Below, piece by piece: positions 45,436 through 54,228 of a stretch of 64,000 nucleotides of DNA. Where the stretch lies: positions 35,850-99,849 of the forward strand of contig JAFGRB010000058.1 of NCBI GenBank assembly GCA_016935365.1, written 5' to 3'. The DNA is from Deltaproteobacteria bacterium. Lineage in GTDB: Bacteria; Myxococcota; B64-G9. The notes under the pieces are model-generated. The model had not been told where the DNA came from. It did not search any database and was given only the letters and a program-made list of their open reading frames with translations. The position numbers and the translations under genes are program-made. The stretch's first letter is position 1; each line of letters starts with the position of its first letter.

Positions 45436-47874
45436 CTAGCAGCTGTCCTCGGGCTTGACCTGGAAGACGCCCGGGCTGTCCTCAGCCTTCTTCTGGGGCT
45501 TCTTCCCGTCCAGGGGCTTCTTCTCGCCTGCTTCGTCCGCTCTCGGCTTCGCCGCGCTCGGATCGGGCAGATCGGGCGCGGGGGCGAGGTCCGAGGCTTT
45601 GGGATAGGCCTCGCGCTCCCGCAGGCTCCTCTCGCTGGTGCCTCCGATCTCCTTGCCTTCTCGATCGACGAGCTGGACGAAGTTGACCCGGAAGCCGGTC
45701 CCGCCGGTCGGGCCGTCCGCCGCGTAGCGGCTGGAGAGCAGGTTGTCCGAGATGCCCTTGGCATGTGCGAAGCGCATGGCCGGCGAGCGGCTGCCGAAGC
45801 CGTGCACCATGAAGACCGCGTCGCTGCGGATGGCCGCCGTCGCCAGGATGGCGATCGGTCCGGTCCTGAAGCCGTCCTGGTTTTCGAGGTAGACCAGATC
45901 GCCGCTTCTGAGACCCTTGGCCCTGGCCTCGTCCGCGTTGATCCACAGGCTGTTCTGCGGGGCCTGGCGTGCAAGCCGCGACAGGTTCTGGGTCCGGGCA
46001 CCGGTGTGGTAGGGGCTGCGTCCGGACAGCAGCCTGTACCAGCCCGGCTCCGGCTGCTCGACCGCCTCGAAGCGCGGGATCGGATCGTGGCCCTTGCTCT
46101 CCAGGGTCGACGAGAAGAGCTCGATCTTCCCGCTCGGGGTGGCGAAGCGGTGGGCAGAGCATTCGGGCAGGAATGGCTGCTGCTCGTCGAGTTGGTGGAT
46201 GCCCTTGCGGGCCAGCTCCTCGTATCCGATCCCCAGAGGCGCCAGGCGGGCGTCCAGGTAGCCCGTCACGTCCGGCTGGGTGAAGCAGTCGGTGTGCCCC
46301 AGCCGGTGGGCGAGCTGTTGGGCGATCCAGTAAGGCTCCTTCGCCTCGCAGCGGGGCGGTATGGCCGGCTGGCGCAGGGCGACGAAGGGCCGGGGATGAT
46401 CCTCGACCGCGTAGACGTCCCCGTGCCGCTCCAGGTAGCTCGCTTCGGGCAGGATCAGGTCGGCCCACAGGGCGCCCTCTGTCGGCCAGATGTCCACCAT
46501 GGTGATGAAGTCGACCCTGCGCATGGCCTCCTTGATCCTGCGAAAGTCGGGGTGAGACTGGGCGAGGTTGTCGGCGTAGAACACCCACTGCTTGATGCGG
46601 GCCCGGGGACCGATGCTGGCCTCGACGATCTCCTGGGCCGCCACGCCGAAGTGGGTGAAGGCGTGCCGGCCCGAGGCTGCGCTCTCGTCCATCTCTCCGT
46701 GGGGCGGGGGGCAGGCCCGCGGGCCGAGCGGGATCCTCGATCTCAGGAAGTATCCGCCCGGCCGTCCCCAGGCGCCCAGCAGGGCCGTCAGGATGGCCAT
46801 GGCCCGAGCTCGCTGGGTGTCGTTGCCGTACCAGGCGCTGAAGCGGCCGCAGTGGATCAGGACCGCCGGCCTGTGCCGGGCCATCCAGCGCGCTTCCTCG
46901 ACGATCGCCTCCCGGGGCAGCTGGGTGACCTCGGAGGCCCAGGCGGGGGTGCAGGGGCGGACCGCCCTACGGATCGAGTCGATGCCGATGCTGTGGCGCT
47001 GGATGTAGTCCCGGTCGTAGGACTCCTCGGCCAGCAGCACGTGGATCCACGCGAGCAGCAGGGCCGTGTCCGTGCCCGGCCGGATCGGCAGCCAGCGATC
47101 GGCCTTGGAGGCGGCCACCGACATGCGCGGATCGGCGACCACCAGCCGGGCGCCGCGGGACAGCGCCTCGGCGAACTCGGCCACCTGGCCGGTCTGTACG
47201 TTCTCGCCGATGTGGCAGCCCAGGAGCACGATCATCCGGCTGCGGGCCATGTCGTGCCGCTCGGGAGAGCCCGGCCCGTCCCCGAAGGTGAGCTGGAAGC
47301 CGACGTCCCGCGGGCCCCGGCACTGGCCGAAGGAGGGCGCGGCCCGGTTGGGGTTGCCCAGGTGGAGCATGAAGGCGTTCATGAAGCGGGAGGCCAGCCC
47401 GTGGGAGAAGAGCCCGATCGAGCCCGGCCCGTGCTCGGCGATCGCCTGGCGCGTCTTCTCGGCCCAGAGATCGAGGGCCTGGTCCCAGCTGATCCGCTTC
47501 CACTTGCCCTCGCCGCGCTCTCCGACCCGGAGCAGCGGGGCGCTCAGGCGATCGGGGTGATCCACCATGTGCCGGCCCGCGTTGCCGCGGGCGCACAGGC
47601 GTCCCTTGCTGCGAGGGTGATCCGGGTTGCCGCGCACCCTCACGATCCGCCCGTCGCGGACCTGGACCAGGATGCCGCATCGCCAGAAGCAGAGATCGCA
47701 GATCGACGGCAGCTCCTCGACCGCTTCCGCGCCCAGCCGGCCCGACCGCCTCAGCCCCGGCTCGCGCCTGGCAGGGAATGCCCCGGCCCGCCCCGGCAGG
47801 GCGGCCGGCGCGAGCGACGAGGCGGTCAGGAGCTTCAGCAGGGTCCTGCGCTTGAGGGTCGGCTCGGTGCTCAT
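45436..47874 (-). CDS. TAT-exported molybdopterin oxidoreductase (DMSO-reductase superfamily, polysulfide/thiosulfate/formate-like)
   Basis: TAT motif KRRTLLKLL; ICDLCFWRCGILVQVRDGRIVRVRGNPDHPRSKGRLCARGNAG; probable Mo ligand Cys in FGQCRGPRDVGF. Confidence 0.88.
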   Translation of the reverse strand: MSTEPTLKRRTLLKLLTASSLAPAALPGRAGAFPARREPGLRRSGRLGAEAVEELPSICDLCFWRCGILVQVRDGRIVRVRGNPDHPRSKGRLCARGNAGRHMVDHPDRLSAPLLRVGERGEGKWKRISWDQALDLWAEKTRQAIAEHGPGSIGLFSHGLASRFMNAFMLHLGNPNRAAPSFGQCRGPRDVGFQLTFGDGPGSPERHDMARSRMIVLLGCHIGENVQTGQVAEFAEALSRGARLVVADPRMSVAASKADRWLPIRPGTDTALLLAWIHVLLAEESYDRDYIQRHSIGIDSIRRAVRPCTPAWASEVTQLPREAIVEEARWMARHRPAVLIHCGRFSAWYGNDTQRARAMAILTALLGAWGRPGGYFLRSRIPLGPRACPPPHGEMDESAASGRHAFTHFGVAAQEIVEASIGPRARIKQWVFYADNLAQSHPDFRRIKEAMRRVDFITMVDIWPTEGALWADLILPEASYLERHGDVYAVEDHPRPFVALRQPAIPPRCEAKEPYWIAQQLAHRLGHTDCFTQPDVTGYLDARLAPLGIGYEELARKGIHQLDEQQPFLPECSAHRFATPSGKIELFSSTLESKGHDPIPRFEAVEQPEPGWYRLLSGRSPYHTGARTQNLSRLARQAPQNSLWINADEARAKGLRSGDLVYLENQDGFRTGPIAILATAAIRSDAVFMVHGFGSRSPAMRFAHAKGISDNLLSSRYAADGPTGGTGFRVNFVQLVDREGKEIGGTSERSLREREAYPKASDLAPAPDLPDPSAAKPRADEAGEKKPLDGKKPQKKAEDSPGVFQVKPEDSC

Positions 47875-48812
47875 GGCTGCGCTCTCCCGATCGCTGCGGC
47901 CGGCTCCGGTGTGCTGCAGCAGCGGATGCCCACGCAGCCCCAGTTGAAGTCCGGGTCGAAGGTGGTCCTGTCTGCGCTCTTGAAGCCGGATTCGCTCAAG
48001 AAGCAGGCTCCGCGGCCGATGCGCAGCGCGCCGGTCCGAGGGCCCGTCGGGTTCCTGCTCGGTCGCGCGCCGACCCGGTAGGGTGCGTAGGCATCGGCGA
48101 CCCACTCGTAGACGTTGCCGGCCAGGTTGTGGACACCTTCGGCCGATACGCCGTCCGGGTAGCTGTCGACCGGCATCAGGTGGCCCGGTCCGTGCTCGAG
48201 CGCGTTGAGCAGGTCCGCATTCGGCGGCGCGTCACCCCACGGGTGAGCTCTCTTCGAGGGCCCGGGCCCGCTGGCCGCTCGCTCCCACTCCGCCTCGGTG
48301 CACAGCCGCCTGCCGATCCAGCTGCAGTAGCTCTGCGCCTGCGTGTAGGACTTGCAGTTGACGGGAAAGGTAGGGCAGAGGTGACCCCGGTTGTCGCACT
48401 CTCTCGGGTAGTGGTTCACCCTGGTCTGATACTCGCCCTCGCGAGGCATGTAGGAGCACTCGGAGCCGCCGGGATCGCATACCCCCGACTGCGCGCAGGC
48501 CTCGTAGCGCTCGACCGTCACCTCGTAGCGGTCGATGCAGTAGGCGTCGAGCTGCACCTCGTGGGCCGGCCCCTGCACGCCGAAGCTCCGCAGGCCTCCG
48601 AAGAAAGCCGGTGGAGGCGCCTCGTGCTCGCTCTCGTCCGAGCCCATGACGAAGGAGCCTGCCGGCACGAGGACCTGTTCGCAGCAAGCCTGCGTGCACT
48701 GGCTGGAGGCCGGACAGACGAAGCGCGGCGGATCGGATGGGCTCTGATCACAGGCCATCAAGATGCACAGGAGCAGAAGAAGGCCGGCTGCCGTGGAGCT
48801 CACTCGTGGCAT
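47871..48812 (-). CDS. SUMF1/formylglycine-generating-enzyme-like lipoprotein
   Basis: ASFVMGSDESEHEAPP, VQLDAYCIDRYEVTVERYEAC, GRRLCTEAEWERAASG, NLAGNVYEWVADAY; lipobox ILMACDQ. Confidence 0.85.
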   Translation of the reverse strand: MPRVSSTAAGLLLLLCILMACDQSPSDPPRFVCPASSQCTQACCEQVLVPAGSFVMGSDESEHEAPPPAFFGGLRSFGVQGPAHEVQLDAYCIDRYEVTVERYEACAQSGVCDPGGSECSYMPREGEYQTRVNHYPRECDNRGHLCPTFPVNCKSYTQAQSYCSWIGRRLCTEAEWERAASGPGPSKRAHPWGDAPPNADLLNALEHGPGHLMPVDSYPDGVSAEGVHNLAGNVYEWVADAYAPYRVGARPSRNPTGPRTGALRIGRGACFLSESGFKSADRTTFDPDFNWGCVGIRCCSTPEPAAAIGRAQP

Positions 48813-48971
48813 CTCACTCGTCTCTCCACCTAAATACCCACCGGCCGGAAACAATCAACAGGAAAATATCATTCCCCGGCGATTTTTCTATTGACTAGAT
48901 ACTCTATCGTATTTCTGCCTGGCTCTCGGGCTTGCCAGCCAGGTCGAGCTCGTGTACCTTCTGACCAGCGC

Positions 48972-49700
48972 ATGGACGACCGGCTTCGCCAGCAGCGGGA
49001 TCACTTCGACCACCATCACCGCGAGTACGCCTCCATCCTCTTCGAGCGGGACTCCGCCTTCCACCGGGCCGTCACCGCGCGCATGCTCGAGGCGCTCGAC
49101 CTGCGGCCGGGCGACAGGGTGCTGGATCTCGGCTGCGGCCAGGGCCGGGTGGCCCTGGCCCTGCTGCGGGCGGGCTGCCGGGTCACGGGCCTGGACGTGT
49201 CGCGCGGCAGCCTCGAGAGCCTGAGCGAGCGGGTCGAGCAGCTCGGCTGCCGGGAGGCCTTCGAGGCGCTGTGTCTGCCGGCCGAGGAGCTCGATGCCCG
49301 CGGGCGTTACGACGCGGTCATCGGGCGGGGCATCCTGCACCACCTGGAGCGGCCGGTCGAGGTGCTCGAGCGCGTCCACCGGGCGCTGATCTCCGGCGGG
49401 CGGGCGGTCTTTCTGGACCCGAACCCGCAGCAGCCCCTGTGGATCCCGCTCATTCTGCTGCATCCGGCGCTCTCCTGGTCGGTCGAGCGCCACGTGCTCC
49501 GGGGCACGGCCGAGAACGCGAGCGGCTTCCTCCGGCGAGCCGGCTTCGAGCCCGTGCGGCACCGCTTCGTGGGCTGGGTGCCGCCCGGCTGGTGGGATCG
49601 CTGGCGCGCGGCCCGGCTCGCGGAGAGCCTGCTCACGTCCCTGCCGCTCATCGGACGGCTGGCCCTGTACCTGATGGTGATCGGGGACAAGAGCGGATAG
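48972..49700 (+). CDS. Class I SAM-dependent methyltransferase
   Basis: GDRVLDLGCGQGRVALALLRAGCRVTGLDVSRGSL; YDAVIGRGILHHLERP. Confidence 0.85.
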   Translation: MDDRLRQQRDHFDHHHREYASILFERDSAFHRAVTARMLEALDLRPGDRVLDLGCGQGRVALALLRAGCRVTGLDVSRGSLESLSERVEQLGCREAFEALCLPAEELDARGRYDAVIGRGILHHLERPVEVLERVHRALISGGRAVFLDPNPQQPLWIPLILLHPALSWSVERHVLRGTAENASGFLRRAGFEPVRHRFVGWVPPGWWDRWRAARLAESLLTSLPLIGRLALYLMVIGDKSG

Positions 49701-49720
49701 CCGGCCTGCGGCCCCGAGCC

Positions 49721-50722
49721 TCAAGAGCTCTCGGGCCGAGGCGCTGCGCTCCGGCCGGCCGGCATGGGGATGGCGTGCGACTGGAAGGCGTCCAGCACGC
49801 GCTCGGTCACGTCGCTGGCGAAGGCCTTCTCGTGGCGGGTGTCATAGACGTAGGCCTTGGCGGTGAGCTCCACGGCCATGACGCCGTGCTCGGGCGGCAG
49901 GACCTGGACCAGGACCGTCCAGGGCTTGCCCAGGTAGAGGTACTTGGAGGCCAGCACGGCCTCCTCCACGATCTCCTTGGCGCGCCGGTGATCGGCCTGG
50001 GGGGTGATGAAGAAGCGCATGACCACCATGCAGTCCAGCTCGCCCGCATTGGCCGAGGCCACCGCGTCCACCAGGAACTTGTTGGAGGGGATGCTGACCA
50101 GGTTGTCGTCCAGGGTCACCAGGCGCACGGTCCGGAGCCCGATCTCCTTCACCTCGCCGTAGAAGCCGCCGAAGTGGATGCGGTCGCCCACCTGGAAGGG
50201 CTTGTTGACGAGGATGCTCAAACCCGCCAGGAAGGAGGCCGCCTCGTCCTTGAGCGCGAAGCCCAGCGTCACCGCCAGGGTGCCCGAGAGCGCCAGCCAG
50301 GCCTGGGAGCTCAGGGTGAAGAGCATGGTGAAGGCCCAGGCGAAGGCGATCACCCAGACGGCGAAGGCGAAGAGCGAGCTCGACTGCTTGATGACCAGGC
50401 GGTGGCGCACCGCGCGCTCGCTCAGCCGCTGGAGCAGGCGCTTGGAGGAGCGCACCAGGAGCACCGCGCCGATCAGCACCGCCAGGGCCCAGGGCAGGGC
50501 CCCGGGGTCGAAGAAGTCCAGCAGTCCGATGTCCGAGGCCTGGGCCGGGACCAGGCTGCTGGCAGCCCCGGGCGGCGCGGCGGCCAGGCCGGCCGGGGCT
50601 GCCTTCATGGTCCCCGGGCTCCCGTCGCCCGGAGGCTTCGGGAGTTGGGGATCCGGAGGCAGCGAGGGCGGCAGACCGGGATCCCTTCCCGGGATGGGCG
50701 CTGGCTGGTCGACGTCCGGCAT
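49721..50722 (-). CDS. MscS-family mechanosensitive channel
   Basis: GTLAVTLGFALKDEAASFLAGLSILVNKPFQVGDRIHFGGFYGEVKEIGLRTVRLVTLDDNLVSIPSNKFL. Confidence 0.88.
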   Translation of the reverse strand: MPDVDQPAPIPGRDPGLPPSLPPDPQLPKPPGDGSPGTMKAAPAGLAAAPPGAASSLVPAQASDIGLLDFFDPGALPWALAVLIGAVLLVRSSKRLLQRLSERAVRHRLVIKQSSSLFAFAVWVIAFAWAFTMLFTLSSQAWLALSGTLAVTLGFALKDEAASFLAGLSILVNKPFQVGDRIHFGGFYGEVKEIGLRTVRLVTLDDNLVSIPSNKFLVDAVASANAGELDCMVVMRFFITPQADHRRAKEIVEEAVLASKYLYLGKPWTVLVQVLPPEHGVMAVELTAKAYVYDTRHEKAFASDVTERVLDAFQSHAIPMPAGRSAAPRPESS

Positions 50723-50725
50723 GGC

Positions 50726-53700
50726 TCATTCCTCGGCGAACAGGAGATGCTTGGCGCGCAGCACGCGCAGCACCTGCCGGTAGGAGCGGGGCGTGAGGGT
50801 GAAGCGCCGCTCGTCGGTGTGCTTGCGCTCCAGGTAGCCGTACTCGGTGAGGAAGCGGACCGCGAAGCCGGCGAAGTCCAGGTCCACGTTGAGCGCCCGG
50901 CGAAGCTCGTCCACGCTCAGGTTCTCGTGCTGGCAGAAGGCGCCCAGGGCGAAGAGGAGCTCGGGGTTCAGATTCTCGAGCTCGCTGTCCGGCGGGGACG
51001 GGAACAGGCCCACCCGCAGCCCGACCCCCTGGCCCTCGCCCTCGCTGTCCCCACCTTCGACTATCTCGGTCCTGAGGGACTTGAGCCACAGGTAGGTCGC
51101 CAGCCGGGGGTTGCCGCCGCTGGCCTCGGTCAGCAGGCGGAAGTAACCCTCGGCGCTCTCGATCACCTCCAGGTCCCCGGAAGCGCTGCGCTCGCCGTCC
51201 AGCAAAAAGTCGTCGAACTCGATCACGAGGCCGGTCTTGCGGTTGCGCTGCGCGATGAGCTCCTGGATCTCCTCCATGCGCCAGGCCGGCAGCTGCCTCA
51301 GCCGTCGGAAGTAGTGCAGGCGCTGGCGGCTCCGGTTGACGAAGTCCCAGGCGAAGGTGTTGAAGACCAGCACCCAGAAGACCTTCTCGCTGGTGAAGTT
51401 GACCAGGCGGGTGAGGGCCTCGAAGGACTCGTAGCCGTCCACCACCCGCAGGAAGAGGTTGTGCACCTCGTCCAGCAGCACGACCCGCTCGGATCCCTTG
51501 TTGAGCTGGGCAGCCAGTCCGCCCGTGTTCTTGACCTCCTCGAGCCCCAGGGCCTCGGCCAGGTCGGCGGCCATGGCCTTCTCGTCCAGCAGCTTGCGGG
51601 CGAAGGTGTGCTGCGAGACCGGCAGCGAGGTCAGGCGCTGGCCGAGCAGGTTCAGCAGCGTGGTCTTGCCCGCGCCCTTCTCTCCCAGCAGGACCAGGGA
51701 GCCGTCCTTGCGGTCCGCCAGCCAGGACTTGACTTGATCGAAGACCTCGCGCAGCAGCTCCTCGCGCGGCAGCAGGAGCGTCTCCTCGTCGCCCTGCAGG
51801 GGATAGAGGGGGAACTCCGCCAGGTAGGCCTCGGGAAGGGGCTGGCACTCCGCAGCCGCGCTGTCCGGTTGCGCCTTTTGCGATCGGCGCCTGAGCGATC
51901 GCGCCCGGAGGTAAGTCCCCAGGCCGCCGCCTTTGAGCAGGCGGGCTCCGAGGCCCCATACACCCGCCAGCACGAGCCACAGGAAGACGAGCGGTACGGC
52001 CGGGATCGCCCAGGCGGAGCCGGAGACGACAGCCCCCAGCCGCTTGCCCGCCGAGCCCTCCGGGTGACCGCCCACGAGCCATTGGCCCAGCGGGCGGCGC
52101 CAGGCAAAGGCGGCCCAGACCGCCCAGCCCAGCAGCCACAGCCAGGCGAACCACAGCACCAGGGTGCGCAGCGCGCCGGTGCCCAGGAAGTCCGCGCACC
52201 AGGCGTGCGCGATGGCCACCAGCGCCAGCATGAGCCCCACGCGGCCGTAGGTGACCTTGAGCAGCTCCACCGTGGCGGGCCGGGCGGCGATCAGGGCGGG
52301 TCGACCCCGGGAGACCTGGCGGGTGAGGCCCAGCAGCACCTGGCGGCCGAAGACGTAAAGCCACAGCCACAGGAAGGCGAGCTCGACGAAGCGCACCTCC
52401 GGGTGCTCGAAGCCGAGAAGCCCCAGAGTCAAATAGCCGCCGGCCAGCACGACCGCGCTGGGCATCAGGGCGTGGAAGAAGCCCGCCCAGCGGATGAGGG
52501 CCCCGCCGCGTCCGCGCATGGAACGCCGCCCCTTGAGCCAGCGCACGACCAGCGAGACCAGCCTGCGCGAGCGCGCGCGGAGCAGGACCGCCAGCGCGAA
52601 GGCCGCCAGGGCGGCCAGCATGCGAAGCGCCCACAGGCCGCCCTCGGGCGTCAGGACGAACTCTGGCAGCTGCCTCGCCTTCCCGAGCTTCTCCCCGGCC
52701 CAGGCGCTGAGCTTGTCGATCAGGCCCATCCCGTCGGCCTGCAGGTCGGACAGCAGCTCCGTGCCGAGCGAGTAGGCCCCGTCCCGGGTCTCGGCCGAGA
52801 CCAGGGGCGAGAGCAGGCTCAGGCGCAGGCGCGCGTCCACCAGCTGCCAGCGGTCCAGGCCGAGACTGCTCATCGAGGCCAGGCCATCCAGGCTCTCGAG
52901 GCGCGCCTGGATCTCGGCCAGCACCTCCTCGGCCTGCTCGGTCGTGTTGACGGCCGCGGGCTCGGGCAGCAAGCGGTCGAGCTCGGCGACGAGCCTGGCT
53001 GCCCGGACCGGGGCACGCGGCAGATCGGCCACCAGCCGCGACAGTTGGCGCAGCTCGACGAGCGTCTCGCGAAAGGCCTCGTCCAGGTCGGCCCAGTCCG
53101 GATCCAGGACCCGGCCCAGGACCAGCTCCAGGGTCTCGGCGCCTTCTCGCTCGAGCTCGGAAGCGGCCGCGATCGTCTCGGAGGCCAGGCGGGCGAGGAT
53201 CTCGGCCCGGCCATGCAAGGCCGCGCCCAGCGCGTCGAGCTCTCGGGAGATGGCCTCGCGGTCGACCCGCAGGCCTTCCAGGGCGCCGGCGTGGGCGCGC
53301 GCCGCCAGGCCCCGGACCCGGCCGTGCAGGGACGCCAGCGAGCCGGCCAGCCGCTCGAGGCCCTCGGCCTCGGCCCGCATTCCCCTGCGCGGCGCGGCCA
53401 GCTCGGCCAGCGCGGCCTGGCTCGCCTCGGGCAGAGCGCGCAGGCGCCCGGCCAGGGCCTCGAGAAAGGTCTTGCGGGCCCGGGCGATGGACAGGGCGGC
53501 CCTGGCCTGGGCGAGGTCGAGCTCGAGCTTCGCGCGGAGCTCCGAGCTCTCCCGCCCGTGCCGCTCGAGCGCCGCCGCGTGCTCCGCGACCCGCCGCGCG
53601 TGCTCCTCGGAGGCCTGCTGATAGGCTCTGACCGCCTCCCGGTAGGCCTCGTCTTCCGCGCCGCCGTCCGGCGCGCCGGCGTCCCGTCCGCCGTCCGCGC

Positions 53701-54070
53701 CGGCCCGCGGAGGCTCGGGCGCGGGCCCGGGCGGCTCGGGGGGCGGCAGCTCGGTCTCGATCCTTGCGAGCCGGCTCTCGAGCCGCTCTGCGGCCGCAGC
53801 CTGCATCTCGATCTCGACCGCCAGCTCGGAGAGCCGGCGCTCGACAGCCCCGAGCTCGTGCAGCGGGAAGGTGAACAGGCTGGCAGCGGTCACGCCCGCC
53901 ATGGGCCGGCCCTCGACCAGCGCCTGGAGCCTCTCCTTCTGGACCTCGAGGGCCGGGTCCAGCGCGGTCGGCTCCGCCGGCGGATCGCCCGCATGGGCGT
54001 TCGGGGTGACGGCGAGCCACAGCGCCAGGAGATAGGCGGTCTTTGCGGCGAGGCCCGGGCTGCGGTCCAT
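50726..54070 (-). CDS. Large membrane protein: N-terminal coiled-coil, multiple TM helices, C-terminal AAA-type NTPase
   Basis: Signal peptide; long Leu/Ala/Arg coiled-coil; Walker A LLGEKGAGKTTLLN, Walker B VVLLDEVHN; C-terminal winged-helix-like region. Confidence 0.75.
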   Translation of the reverse strand: MDRSPGLAAKTAYLLALWLAVTPNAHAGDPPAEPTALDPALEVQKERLQALVEGRPMAGVTAASLFTFPLHELGAVERRLSELAVEIEMQAAAAERLESRLARIETELPPPEPPGPAPEPPRAGADGGRDAGAPDGGAEDEAYREAVRAYQQASEEHARRVAEHAAALERHGRESSELRAKLELDLAQARAALSIARARKTFLEALAGRLRALPEASQAALAELAAPRRGMRAEAEGLERLAGSLASLHGRVRGLAARAHAGALEGLRVDREAISRELDALGAALHGRAEILARLASETIAAASELEREGAETLELVLGRVLDPDWADLDEAFRETLVELRQLSRLVADLPRAPVRAARLVAELDRLLPEPAAVNTTEQAEEVLAEIQARLESLDGLASMSSLGLDRWQLVDARLRLSLLSPLVSAETRDGAYSLGTELLSDLQADGMGLIDKLSAWAGEKLGKARQLPEFVLTPEGGLWALRMLAALAAFALAVLLRARSRRLVSLVVRWLKGRRSMRGRGGALIRWAGFFHALMPSAVVLAGGYLTLGLLGFEHPEVRFVELAFLWLWLYVFGRQVLLGLTRQVSRGRPALIAARPATVELLKVTYGRVGLMLALVAIAHAWCADFLGTGALRTLVLWFAWLWLLGWAVWAAFAWRRPLGQWLVGGHPEGSAGKRLGAVVSGSAWAIPAVPLVFLWLVLAGVWGLGARLLKGGGLGTYLRARSLRRRSQKAQPDSAAAECQPLPEAYLAEFPLYPLQGDEETLLLPREELLREVFDQVKSWLADRKDGSLVLLGEKGAGKTTLLNLLGQRLTSLPVSQHTFARKLLDEKAMAADLAEALGLEEVKNTGGLAAQLNKGSERVVLLDEVHNLFLRVVDGYESFEALTRLVNFTSEKVFWVLVFNTFAWDFVNRSRQRLHYFRRLRQLPAWRMEEIQELIAQRNRKTGLVIEFDDFLLDGERSASGDLEVIESAEGYFRLLTEASGGNPRLATYLWLKSLRTEIVEGGDSEGEGQGVGLRVGLFPSPPDSELENLNPELLFALGAFCQHENLSVDELRRALNVDLDFAGFAVRFLTEYGYLERKHTDERRFTLTPRSYRQVLRVLRAKHLLFAEE

Positions 54071-54228
54071 GGGCGTGGATTGTGTGGCAGGCGGCCCTCG
54101 AAGTCAACAAGACGCCCGGAGTCTCGTTTTCGCCTCCGAGAAAGTGCGCAATCTTTCTCGAATGCTCCGTCTCCTTATGCGATGGAACTCGAACACGGGC
54201 TTCGGTCATGGCCGAAAAAGGAGACGAT

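Noticed and set aside
45436-47874. Selenocysteine in the molybdopterin oxidoreductase
   Set aside because: The frame is uninterrupted; the probable Mo ligand is an ordinary Cys.
43960-48081. 1373-aa plus-strand ORF
   Set aside because: Antisense to the molybdopterin oxidoreductase operon; composition typical of GC-rich shadow frames.
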